10,389 nucleotides of DNA from Chloroflexota bacterium (GCA_021806765.1 JAJZQR010000183.1:1-10389), one strand, 5' to 3'; shown: positions 1-5,956, counted from the stretch's first letter. Translations and numbers: made by a program. The notes: generated by a model not told the origin, from the sequence alone.

Positions 1-157
1 CCCCACCGAGGCAGACGGAGAGTAGCGTGGGCATGAAGCCTGGGCCGGCATACTGGTCCGTAACGGTGGTGGGGAGGGAATGCGACATCACGCCCATCCC
101 GATCGCCAGAAGCAGCAAGAACGCCCCGCTGATGGTGTTGGCAAGTCTCTCTGTCAT
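1..157 (-). CDS. tctB: TctB-family small membrane subunit of a tripartite tricarboxylate transporter, N-terminal part only
   Basis: Only the first 52 codons are in the window; the gene continues past the left edge. The ATG is at 157-155 and is preceded by a strong GGAGGGGG ribosome binding site. The peptide starts MTERLANTISG, has one hydrophobic segment (about residues 11-24, AFLLLLAIGMGVM), and then a GPGFMP motif around residues 39-44. A first membrane helix followed by GPGFFP-like residues is typical of TctB, the small four-helix subunit that works with the large TctA permease and the binding protein TctC. It lies directly downstream of tctC on the same strand, the usual order in tctCBA operons, so tctA is expected next outside the window. 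The family call rests on this short stretch and on its neighbour. Confidence 0.8.
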   Translation of the reverse strand, partial: MTERLANTISGAFLLLLAIGMGVMSHSLPTTVTDQYAGPGFMPTLLSVCLGG

Positions 158-174
158 ACCCCCTCCAGGGAATA

Positions 175-204
175 GCCGGGGGAGGAATCGGCTCCTCCCC
201 CGGC
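175..204 (-). terminator. Strong intra-operon hairpin between tctC and tctB
   Basis: A perfect 12-bp stem (arms 175-186 and 193-204, GCCGGGGGAGGA with its complement) encloses a 6-base loop. It sits 21 bases after the tctC stop and 17 bases before the tctB start. No T-run follows on the minus strand, so it need not be a full intrinsic terminator. In transporter operons such hairpins often protect the upstream message or let only part of transcription through, which gives more binding protein than membrane subunits. That role is inferred. Confidence 0.7.
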
Positions 205-225
205 AAAGCCTCGGACCCTCAGCCA

Positions 226-1254
226 CTACTTCTTCTTAGTGAGACCCAGTTCGTTGAAGACCGGAACGAAGCTCGCATACTCGTCTTCGACCGCCTTCTT
301 GAAGGCATCACCGGAGACGAAGGCATTCATCTGCTGGAACTTGTCCAGGTACTGCTCCTTCCACTCCTTGCTGTCGGAGACCTTCTTGAAGGCGTTGATC
401 AGCCAGTCGACGTGCTCCTTCTTCATGCCGGTAGGTCCGGCAACGCCACGCCACTGGGCGATGCTCAGGTTGACTCCAGCTTCTTTCCAGGTGGGAACGT
501 CCTTGAACACCGGATCGTTGAATTGGACCCGCTCGGGAGCGGAATAGCCCAGCGCCCTCACCTTGCCGGCCCGTATCTGCTCGTAGGCCTCGGATGGATT
601 GGCCAGCGCCGCATCCACCTGACCACCCAGGATGTTGGTCATCACCTGGCCACCGCTCTCGAAGGAGACGTAGGTGTAATCGCCACCACCATTCTTGGTG
701 AATAGCGCCAGCTGGATCTGGTCGGTGTTGCCGACGCCCGTTCCAGCGACCTTCAGCTTCTTCGGATTCGCCTTGCCCTGGGCGATCATGTCCTTCAGAT
801 CCTTGATCGGCGATTCGGTCCTCACTATGAACATGTTGTAGTCGGAGACCATCTTCGCGATGAAGGTGAAGTCGTTGTACTTCCAGGGTGCGTTGCCCAT
901 CAGGTCCCCGTAAGCGCTGCTGTCATCACTCCACAAGATGGTGTAGCCGTCGGCGGGCTTCTCCTTGCCGTAGGACTTGCCCACGATGCCGCCGCCGCCC
1001 GCCTTGTTCTCGATCGCGAAGTTCTGAGGGATCACCTTCAGATCCATGGCAATCTTGTCGAAGTTGCGGGCGATTATGTCCGTGCCGCCACCGGGAGCGT
1101 ACGGAACAACCATTAGGATCGGCTTAGAGGGGTACTTCTCCCCGCCCTGGCAGCCGCTCACCAGCAGACCGCCGGCGATCAAGGACGCCGCCAACAGAGT
1201 CGCCACACCCACAGAGCCCCAACGGCCCCGCGCGGATCGAAGGATCGGCAGCAT
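226..1254 (-). CDS. tctC: Tripartite tricarboxylate transporter substrate-binding lipoprotein (TctC/Bug family)
   Basis: A 342-aa extracytoplasmic solute receptor that captures a small, probably carboxylate, ligand and delivers it to TctA/TctB for ion-driven uptake. Residues 1-34 form a lipoprotein signal: basic Arg-rich start, hydrophobic core (about 17-33), then lipobox VSG-C with Cys35 as the lipidated residue. The mature protein begins with the Bug-family pattern YPSKPILMVVPYAPGGGTD (about 41-59), where the glycine loop and Asp59 lie in the ligand-binding region. The rest shows the family's usual two-lobe pattern, for example VAGTGVGNTDQ and a C-terminal Glu/Lys-rich helix, and the length is normal. 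The ATG at 1254-1252 is supported by AAGGAG ten bases upstream. The ligand cannot be told from sequence; Bug proteins bind citrate, other dicarboxylates, amino acids or aromatic acids. It is the first gene of the operon and is transcribed away from the A1/B1 pair. Confidence 0.94.
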   Translation of the reverse strand: MLPILRSARGRWGSVGVATLLAASLIAGGLLVSGCQGGEKYPSKPILMVVPYAPGGGTDIIARNFDKIAMDLKVIPQNFAIENKAGGGGIVGKSYGKEKPADGYTILWSDDSSAYGDLMGNAPWKYNDFTFIAKMVSDYNMFIVRTESPIKDLKDMIAQGKANPKKLKVAGTGVGNTDQIQLALFTKNGGGDYTYVSFESGGQVMTNILGGQVDAALANPSEAYEQIRAGKVRALGYSAPERVQFNDPVFKDVPTWKEAGVNLSIAQWRGVAGPTGMKKEHVDWLINAFKKVSDSKEWKEQYLDKFQQMNAFVSGDAFKKAVEDEYASFVPVFNELGLTKKK

Positions 1255-1666
1255 AGTTACCCTACTCCTTTTCTGGAAGATCTGACGCCGGAGTTGAACC
1301 CTCTGTTTGGTTATCGCCCCTGGGTCGGCTCGTCGGCTAGAACCTTCACCTCCCTTCTACTCCAGGTAGTCTGTGGCTCGAAGATGGCGTCGGGACTGTC
1401 AGCGGGGCTAGAGCGCTACTCGGAGATTGGCAAATTGGAACAACGAGATGTTTCGTGCATACAAACAGTTCGGGGCCCACCACATCCCCGGCAACCACCT
1501 CGATGTGGCAGGCCCCAATTAGCACTACATTATCATACGTCACGGGCCAGCTTTCGCCTTTCACCTGTGATCAATATGTTCGTAATTCCATACTGCCGTG
1601 GCGGTCCAACGGGTGGCGAGGCTACTATGCTTCTGCTGTGTCGCAGGAGGCAGAGAGGGGGTTTCG
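1255..1666. other. Divergent intergenic region between tctC and A1
   Basis: These 412 bases separate the divergent tctC and A1 genes and should hold both promoters. Short open frames occur on both strands but lack convincing ribosome binding sites or family features. No strong sigma-70 promoter is visible. A weak -10-like TACTAT lies at 1623-1628, upstream of A1, without a good -35. A TGTTT-N9-AAACA dyad lies near the middle. The stretch around 1510-1600 is AT-richer than its surroundings, as expected for a control region. No tRNA or other RNA gene was recognised. Confidence 0.6.
1449..1467. promoter_or_regulatory. Possible operator dyad TGTTT-N9-AAACA
   Basis: An inverted repeat with 5-base arms (TGTTT at 1449-1453, AAACA at 1463-1467) lies close to the middle of the divergent tctC/A1 intergenic region. 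Its place and symmetry would suit a dimeric repressor or activator controlling one or both operons. The arms are short and no regulator gene lies next to it, so it may be chance. Confidence 0.25.
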
Positions 1667-2311
1667 ATGACCAACACCCTGCATCGCATGGGGAGTCCCG
1701 AGTCCCTGGCCAGGGACTTTGTCATGCTGGCCATGGCAACCCAGGGGTTCAATGAGAAAGGCGCCGCCGCCAAGCTTCGCCGGATGGGGGAGATAGCTGC
1801 CTCTCACCATCCCGCTAACCTGGGGGACGAAGGTCACGGTGGCATCTTCACCGGCGTGCCCGTGCGTGAGATCCTGGAGGGCATGCGAGACGGCAGCTAC
1901 CTGGGTGCGGTCTTCGTGGAGGCCGACCAACTGGTAGAGACCCTCAGGGCATTCAAAGCCGCCAACATGGGGATGTCAGTGGTGGTCAGCGCCCCCTTCC
2001 AACAGGTTTTCGACGCCGCCGAGGATTCGGGTCTCAAGGCCCACACTGTCCATATGTCGCTGGGTCTCTTTGGGAAGAAGGAGCTGCTACCCCCCGAGTG
2101 GGTGCTGGAGATAACCACCATGTGCGGCCACGGCATGGTGTGCCCGAAGCTAGTGCAGAAGCTGGCCGGAAGGGTGGAGGCGGGGCAGATCACGGCCCAG
2201 CAGGCAGGACAGAAGCTGGCCTCCACCTGCAGCTGCGGCATCTTCAATCCGGTCCGGGCTGCCAAGATCCTCGATTCTGTGAACCTTGCAGAAGGAGGGA
2301 GCGGCCGATGA
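1667..2311 (+). CDS. A1: conserved protein of unknown function with MCGH and CxCG motifs
   Basis: A 214-aa soluble protein with no signal peptide or membrane segment; I do not recognise a named family. It is clearly a paralogue of A2 at 3107-3736: both start MT-x-T-x-HR and share ESLxRD, LGD, VVVS, HT (His126) and SLG. Their C-terminal halves share TMCGH (Cys153, His155), AGxIT, and CxCGxFNxxRAA (Cys188, Cys190) at the same residue numbers, with about a third of positions identical by eye. The shared Cys and His residues could bind a metal or cluster, but this is inference. The ATG at 1667 is chosen because A2 starts at the equivalent residue and G-rich ribosome binding sequence (GGAGG at 1646-1650, GAGAGGGGG just after) precedes it; an in-frame upstream start at 1598 would add 23 residues without similarity. 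Its stop overlaps the B1 start (ATGA), which implies translational coupling. Confidence 0.88.
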   Translation: MTNTLHRMGSPESLARDFVMLAMATQGFNEKGAAAKLRRMGEIAASHHPANLGDEGHGGIFTGVPVREILEGMRDGSYLGAVFVEADQLVETLRAFKAANMGMSVVVSAPFQQVFDAAEDSGLKAHTVHMSLGLFGKKELLPPEWVLEITTMCGHGMVCPKLVQKLAGRVEAGQITAQQAGQKLASTCSCGIFNPVRAAKILDSVNLAEGGSGR

Positions 2312-3024
2312 GAGTCGACGAGCAGCTGTGCACGGGCTGCGGGGAATGCCTGGACTACTGCTCCATGGACGCCCTCCAGATGGCCGACGGGATCGCCGCC
2401 GTCAACCTGGAGCTTTGTGTCGAGTGCTCCGTCTGCCGCCGCTCGGGCATCTGCCCCACCGACGCCTTCGTTGAGGAGGAGCTGGCCTGGCCCCGATCGC
2501 TGCGCAGCATCTTCAGCAATCCGCTGACCTGCTTCGCGGAGACAGGGGTCACCGGACGGGGCACCGAGGAAATGAAGACCAACGAGGTCACAGGGCGGTT
2601 CGGCAAGGACGAAGCGGGGGTCGCCATCGACATCGGCCGGCCCAATGCGGGAACCAGCCTCGCCGACGTCGAGAAGCTGGCTATGGCGGTGGCGAAGGTG
2701 GGGGTGGAGTTCGAGCCCCTCTCCCCCATCACCATGTTGATGGTCAATGCGGCCACGGGGCAGTTGCGGGAGGAGATCAGGGGCGAGCGGGTGCTCTCGG
2801 CCGTGATCGAGCTGAAGACCAGGCCGGAGAAGCTTCCCCAACTGGTGGGCGCGCTGCGGGAGGTGGAGGGCCAGGTGTGCACTGTCTTCACCGTCGGGGT
2901 GATCTCACGGGTGGGGGAAGATGGCCGCTCCATCCTGCTGCGACCGCTACTGGAAGAGACGGGCATCGCTGTACGGTCCAACGGCAAGGTCAACCTGGGG
3001 TTGGGCCGGCCGAGGGCAGAGTAG
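2308..3024 (+). CDS. B1: ferredoxin-like 4Fe-4S protein with an unknown conserved C-terminal domain
   Basis: A 238-aa cytoplasmic protein. Residues 1-55 form a bacterial-type ferredoxin domain with two clusters: Cys8, 11, 14 and 18 (CxxCxxCxxxC) and Cys37, 40, 43 and 49 (CxxCxxCx5CP). The second site has two extra residues before its last cysteine. The remaining 180 residues are not a domain I can name. They contain GRGTEEMKTNEVT (about 83-95), then an AGVAIDIGRP stretch and VEKLAMAVAKVGVEFEP (about 121-137), all closely matched in B2. The ferredoxin part implies electron transfer or cluster-based catalysis, with the C-terminal domain as partner-binding or substrate module; the exact reaction is unknown. 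The ATG at 2308 overlaps the A1 stop by four bases and has GAAGGAGG upstream (2290-2297). The pairing with A1, repeated in B2/A2, suggests that A and B form one functional unit. Confidence 0.9.
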   Translation: MRVDEQLCTGCGECLDYCSMDALQMADGIAAVNLELCVECSVCRRSGICPTDAFVEEELAWPRSLRSIFSNPLTCFAETGVTGRGTEEMKTNEVTGRFGKDEAGVAIDIGRPNAGTSLADVEKLAMAVAKVGVEFEPLSPITMLMVNAATGQLREEIRGERVLSAVIELKTRPEKLPQLVGALREVEGQVCTVFTVGVISRVGEDGRSILLRPLLEETGIAVRSNGKVNLGLGRPRAE

Positions 3025-3060
3025 GTGGGACAGGCGCGGACCGGCCAGAGGACAGGTCCA

Positions 3061-3098
3061 CGGGGTGAGGGTGGAAGTTGCTCCCCTCCCTCACCCCG
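3061..3098. terminator. Hairpin between the convergent A1-B1 and B2-A2 operons
   Basis: An 11-bp perfect stem (CGGGGTGAGGG at 3061-3071 with CCCTCACCCCG at 3088-3098) encloses a 16-base loop in the 82-base gap between the two convergent stop codons. A smaller GGACC/GGTCC stem (3038-3042 with 3055-3059) lies just before it. It probably ends transcription from both sides. Neither flank has a long T-run, only a CTTTT after 3110 on the plus strand, so the efficiency is uncertain. Confidence 0.65.
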
Positions 3099-3106
3099 CT
3101 GAACCT

Positions 3107-3736
3107 CTAGCTTTTCGCGGCCATAGCCGCCACCAACTCGGCGGCCCGAGCCACGTTGAAGACCCCGCAGGTGCACTGGTGACCCAGCTTCAACCCGGCC
3201 TCCTCAGCCGTGATCTTGCCCGCCTTCACCTGCTCGGCCATGTGGCGCACCAGAGTGCCCGGAACCTGGGCGTGACCGCACATGGTCATCACCTCCAGAT
3301 CCTCCATGGGAGCCATCTTCTCGGTGCGACCCCAGGTCCCCAGGGAGTACTCGATCGTGTGCGGGGTCTCGATACCCGCCTTGTCGCAGCACTCCTTCAC
3401 CCTGTCGAACAGGCCGCTGACCACCACCGAGCGGTCGAAACCTGCGTCGATGAGATCCTTGATGACAGCTGCCACCGTGTCGGCATCCCGGAAGACGGCG
3501 TGCCCGATGGTCTTGTCGTTGGAGTCCTCGAGCATCGACTTCACGCCCACGGTCAACTGATTGCCCCTGGCCGCATCCCCCAGGAAGGTGGGATTGTACT
3601 TCGTGACGATCTCGTAGAACTTCTTCATCCTCTCGCCGGTGCCGGGGACGTTGACCCCCTTGGAAGCCATAGTGGTGAAGATGTAGTCCCTGGACAGGCT
3701 CTCGATGGTGCCCCTTCGATGGTGAGTGTGAGTCAT
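3107..3736 (-). CDS. A2: second copy of the unknown MCGH/CxCG family
   Basis: A 209-aa cytoplasmic protein without recognised domains, paralogous to A1. Conserved elements in order are HRRGTIESLSRD (6-17), FLGDAARG (51-58), SVVVSGLF (103-110), PHTIEYSLG with His126 (125-133), TMCGH (Cys153 and His155) and CTCGVFNVARAAEL (188-201). The candidate ligands Cys153, His155, Cys188 and Cys190 keep exactly the A1 spacing, although other positions have diverged. Cys116-Cys117 occur here but not in A1, and Cys159 of A1 is missing, so these are not core residues. The ATG at 3736-3734 has GAGGAGG six bases upstream, overlapping the B2 stop codon, so it follows B2 by only 12 bases and is surely cotranscribed. 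Here A comes after B, the reverse of the A1-B1 order. Confidence 0.88.
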   Translation of the reverse strand: MTHTHHRRGTIESLSRDYIFTTMASKGVNVPGTGERMKKFYEIVTKYNPTFLGDAARGNQLTVGVKSMLEDSNDKTIGHAVFRDADTVAAVIKDLIDAGFDRSVVVSGLFDRVKECCDKAGIETPHTIEYSLGTWGRTEKMAPMEDLEVMTMCGHAQVPGTLVRHMAEQVKAGKITAEEAGLKLGHQCTCGVFNVARAAELVAAMAAKS

Positions 3737-3748
3737 CTGCGTCCTCCT

Positions 3749-4468
3749 CTACCGGCCCTGAAGGTGGGTGACTATGCCAATGTTGGTCTTGCCGTTAGGC
3801 AGCAGCGAGAAGCCGGCATCCTCGACCACCTTCTTGATGGGCACGGAGCCGTCCGGCTGGTGGCGAACCGCCAGGTCGATGCTGAAGACGGTGTCGACCT
3901 TGGGAGCCACCTCCCTCAGGGTGGTCAGCACATCCACCACCTTCGACTCGGGCACGATGAACTCGATGATGGCCGAGAGCACCTTCTCCTGCAGCACGTC
4001 GTCCTGCATCTTGCCGCTGTTCACGTCCGTCATCAGGAAGGTGACAGGGTTCGCCGGCTCGTGCTCGACCCCGATCTTGGAGAGGGCCATGGCAACCTTC
4101 TCCACTTCCGAGAGCCTCGTCCCAACGCTGGGGCGACCCAACTCGATGGCCATCCCCGCGAAGCCGGGCTTGACTCGATCGGTAACGTCGTTGGTCTTGA
4201 TCTCTTCGGTGCCTCGGCCCGGGATACCAGTCTTTGGATGTACGCCGAGGGGATCGCTGAACTGGGCACGCAGCACCCTGGGCCACTCCGTGGGCTGCTG
4301 GTAGAAGGCATCGGTTGGGCATACCCCTGCCCGAAGGCAAGCGCCGCACTCGACGCACTCGTCCAGATCGACGCGGGAGACGCCATCGTCATCCAGGGAA
4401 ATCGCGCCTACTGTGCAGTAGGGCACGCACTCCCCGCACCCGCTGCAGGCCTGTTCGTCAATCAGCAT
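3749..4468 (-). CDS. B2: second ferredoxin-like 4Fe-4S protein with the same unknown C-terminal domain
   Basis: A 239-aa paralogue of B1, a little under half identical by eye. The ferredoxin domain again has two cluster sites: Cys8, 11, 14, 18 and Cys38, 41, 44, 50, with the same CxxCxxCx5CP second site. The C-terminal domain keeps GRGTEEIKTNDVT, AGMAIELGRP, VEKVAMALSKIGVEHEP and the EKVLSAIIEF stretch. The likely role is electron transfer to or within a complex with A2. I chose the ATG at 4468-4466 because GGAGGAG lies seven bases upstream and the protein then starts MLIDEQ, matching MRVDEQ of B1. Longer in-frame starts (4492, 4603) lack such support, and the extra residues have no match in B1. 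It is the first gene of the B2-A2 operon. Confidence 0.92.
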   Translation of the reverse strand: MLIDEQACSGCGECVPYCTVGAISLDDDGVSRVDLDECVECGACLRAGVCPTDAFYQQPTEWPRVLRAQFSDPLGVHPKTGIPGRGTEEIKTNDVTDRVKPGFAGMAIELGRPSVGTRLSEVEKVAMALSKIGVEHEPANPVTFLMTDVNSGKMQDDVLQEKVLSAIIEFIVPESKVVDVLTTLREVAPKVDTVFSIDLAVRHQPDGSVPIKKVVEDAGFSLLPNGKTNIGIVTHLQGR

Positions 4469-4581
4469 CGCGCCACTCCTCCGTTTGTCCATGTCTCGGC
4501 AAACCATCGCCCGCCAACCCACCCATGGTCGCAAAGCGGCACCCAGGCCGATGTACACGAGGGGACGGTTAGCGGTGACCC

Positions 4582-4611
4582 ATTCTAATGGACCCTCCAG
4601 CACCTCCGCAA
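4582..4611 (-). promoter_or_regulatory. Candidate promoter for B2-A2
   Basis: On the minus strand a TTGCGG (4611-4606, three of six consensus bases) is followed after 18 bases by TAGAAT (4587-4582, five of six). Transcription would start near 4575, giving a leader of about 107 bases before the B2 ATG. This also argues against the longer B2 start at 4603, which would lie upstream of the -10 box. The -35 match is weak. Confidence 0.4.
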
Positions 4612-4726
4612 TCTCCGGACACGACTAATACTTTCGTAATGGCGCCAATCCTTCCGCCCGTTCAGGATCCTGGCGACGTCCTCCCATCCCCGCGCCCCTT
4701 TCCAGCAGCCCGAGTCACCCTGAGGT

Positions 4727-4755
4727 TTGACATTAACAGCTTTGTTGACTAGACT
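4727..4755 (+). promoter_or_regulatory. Sigma-70-type promoter of the MerR-type gene
   Basis: A perfect TTGACA (4727-4732) is followed by a 17-base spacer and TAGACT (4750-4755, four of six consensus bases). The spacer contains a small AACA-gctt-TGTT symmetry, and TTGAC is repeated at its end. This is the best promoter in the window. Transcription would start near 4762, about 90 bases before the ATG. Because the 17-base spacer is normal, it need not be a long-spacer MerR-activated promoter; self-repression through the spacer symmetry is possible but unproven. Confidence 0.65.
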
Positions 4756-4852
4756 TCAGCCGTCACTGGCGCTTCCGCTGGCATCATGTCCATGTCACCT
4801 GCACTCCTGGCAGTTTTCCACACCTGCCTTCCGCATCACCAACGGAGGTCTC

Positions 4853-5401
4853 ATGCTGTACCGTCCGCGGGAGATCGCAGCGGAACTGGGCATCGCTCCC
4901 TCCACGCTCCGGCTGTGGAGCGTTCACTTCGCCAGCGAACTCAGCGACTCAGCGCGAAAGGCCTCGGCCGAGGCCCCTTGGGCCCGACGGCGCTACACCG
5001 ACGAGGACCTGGAGATCCTCCTGCAGGCGAAGTCGCTCCTGGACCAGGGGCTGACCTATCAGGAGACAAAGCGCCGGCTGCGCCCCTCCCCCTCGCTACC
5101 GGCTGTGCAACCACAAGATGAGGTTTCCAGGAAGGAGGGGGTTCTTCCCCAGGAGACGCGGGACTCGCTGGCTTCCCTGCAGGAGGCCCTCAAAGCCAGA
5201 GACAAGACGATCACCACCCTTCGCGAGTCTCTGGGCTTCCTGGATGCCTATCTTCAGGCCGTGCGGCAAGAGCGGGACGAGGCTCGGGAACGGGCTCGTC
5301 TCATGGAAAAGCAGCTGAGAGAGCTTCAGGCGGACGGCGAGGATTCGCCGGCGCTTCAGAGGACCGGCTCCTGGTGGAGACAGGTGATGAGGGACCTGTG
5401 A
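4853..5401 (+). CDS. MerR-family DNA-binding protein with a C-terminal coiled coil
   Basis: A 182-aa cytoplasmic regulator. Residues 1-77 form a MerR-type winged helix: helix-turn-helix YRPREIAAELGIAPSTLRLW (3-22), wing RRYTDEDLEIL (46-56) and third helix ending QETKRRL (70-76). A Pro/Ser-rich linker (about 77-100) leads to a Gln/Glu/Arg-rich coiled coil (about 101-162), which would dimerise, and a short tail ending SWWRQVMRDL. No cysteine or known effector domain is present, so metal or redox sensing in the style of MerR or SoxR is unlikely; this is closer to effector-less MerR-like proteins. The ATG at 4853 has GGAGG four bases upstream. An upstream TTG (4727) is the -35 box itself and cannot be the start. 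It is divergent from B2-A2, so it may control that operon, itself, or both. Confidence 0.87.
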   Translation: MLYRPREIAAELGIAPSTLRLWSVHFASELSDSARKASAEAPWARRRYTDEDLEILLQAKSLLDQGLTYQETKRRLRPSPSLPAVQPQDEVSRKEGVLPQETRDSLASLQEALKARDKTITTLRESLGFLDAYLQAVRQERDEARERARLMEKQLRELQADGEDSPALQRTGSWWRQVMRDL

Positions 5402-5452
5402 GATCCCTGCGCCGGCAACTTCCGCTGGAGCGCGACCCGGCTCTGCCGCCCG

Positions 5453-5474
5453 GGGCCGGCAAGGCTGCCGGCCC
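5453..5474. terminator. Hairpin between convergent MerR-type gene and membrane protein gene
   Basis: An 8-bp GC-only stem (GGGCCGGC 5453-5460 with GCCGGCCC 5467-5474) with a 6-base loop lies in the 102-base gap between convergent stops at 5401 and 5504. It is probably a shared transcription end, without a T-run on either side. Confidence 0.5.
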
Positions 5475-5503
5475 GACGGCAAGCGACCCGACCTCGACCA
5501 GAC

Positions 5504-5911
5504 TTAGCAGGGGAGATGATTGGCAGCTCGCAGGTAATCTTGCTCGTTGCCTTCGATCATCAGTTTGTGCACCACCACCGCCTCCCGCTCTGGAATTGGG
5601 GTGGTCGAGTAAACGCACAGCCTCGCGACACACTGGCCGCTCTCCAGCACCGTCACCGTTCCAGGCCCCGAGGGGATCCGGTACACCCGCTGAGGGTAGC
5701 TGGGGCTGGCAATGTCCAGGTAGCCGTCGTGCTTGAGCTTATCGTACTCGGCGTCTGTCAACACCGATCGGATGACCTGCTCAGCCCTCTCCTCTGCCTC
5801 CCGCCAGGACTTGCTGATCCAGGGCATGGCGCTGTAGGCAATCATCGCCAACAACACGAGTGCCGGTAGGAGCAGCAAGAACAGAACTACCGCGTCCATG
5901 AGCGTTGGCAA
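5504..5911 (-). CDS. Small membrane-anchored protein of unknown function
   Basis: A 135-aa protein with one N-terminal hydrophobic helix (about residues 7-27, VVLFLLLLPALVLLAMIAY), an amphipathic charged stretch (35-50) and a soluble domain with LTDAEYDKL (51-59), GYLDIASPSYPQRVYRIP (63-80), LCVYS (98-102) and VVHKLMIEGNEQDYLRAAN (113-131). I cannot name the domain. The overall pattern resembles small uncharacterised proteins I associate with Chloroflexota-type genomes, but this is memory, not a search. The start is TTG at 5911-5909, because GGGGAG lies six bases upstream; the next ATG (5899) is too far from it. It follows the glycosyltransferase by 45 bases on the same strand, so the two are probably cotranscribed. 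Topology would place the soluble domain on one side of the membrane; the side is not certain. Confidence 0.8.
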   Translation of the reverse strand: MPTLMDAVVLFLLLLPALVLLAMIAYSAMPWISKSWREAEERAEQVIRSVLTDAEYDKLKHDGYLDIASPSYPQRVYRIPSGPGTVTVLESGQCVARLCVYSTTPIPEREAVVVHKLMIEGNEQDYLRAANHLPC

Positions 5912-5956
5912 TCTACACTCCCCGCGCCGCGCAACTTCGACGACGGCGCTTTCCAG

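Larger units (their letters stand above)
4469..4852. other. Divergent intergenic region between B2 and the MerR-type gene
   Basis: These 384 bases separate the divergent B2 and MerR-type genes. They hold a clear promoter for the regulator (4727-4755) and a weaker candidate for B2 (4582-4611). The rest is GC-rich without recognised genes or RNAs; open frames here are N-terminal extensions of the two flanking genes in the wrong context. Confidence 0.65.

Noticed and set aside
1309..1347. Short minus-strand leader peptide upstream of tctC (GTG, 12 codons)
   Set aside because: There is G-rich sequence before it but no attenuator-type structure or run of a regulatory codon, so chance is the simpler explanation.
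1598..1666. N-terminal extension of A1 starting at 1598
   Set aside because: The extra 23 residues have no match in paralogue A2, which starts at the equivalent of 1667, and the G-rich ribosome binding sequence lies inside the extension.
1897..2841. Long minus-strand open frame opposite A1-B1
   Set aside because: Antisense shadow of two well supported genes, with no recognisable protein features.
3050..3058. GGACAGGTC shared with 10184-10192, both after stop codons
   Set aside because: A nine-base match is expected many times by chance in 10 kb of GC-rich sequence.
2921..4588. Long plus-strand open frame of 555 codons
   Set aside because: It runs antisense through A2 and B2, which have clear protein family conservation and ribosome binding sites; the long frame is a by-product of high GC content.
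4469..4603. Longer B2 start at 4603
   Set aside because: The extension has no counterpart in B1, no ribosome binding site, and would lie upstream of the candidate -10 box; GGAGGAG is correctly spaced for 4468.
4727..4852. MerR-type protein starting with TTG at 4727
   Set aside because: The TTG is the -35 box of the promoter, and the added residues are unlike a MerR N-terminus; a GGAGG site precedes the ATG at 4853.
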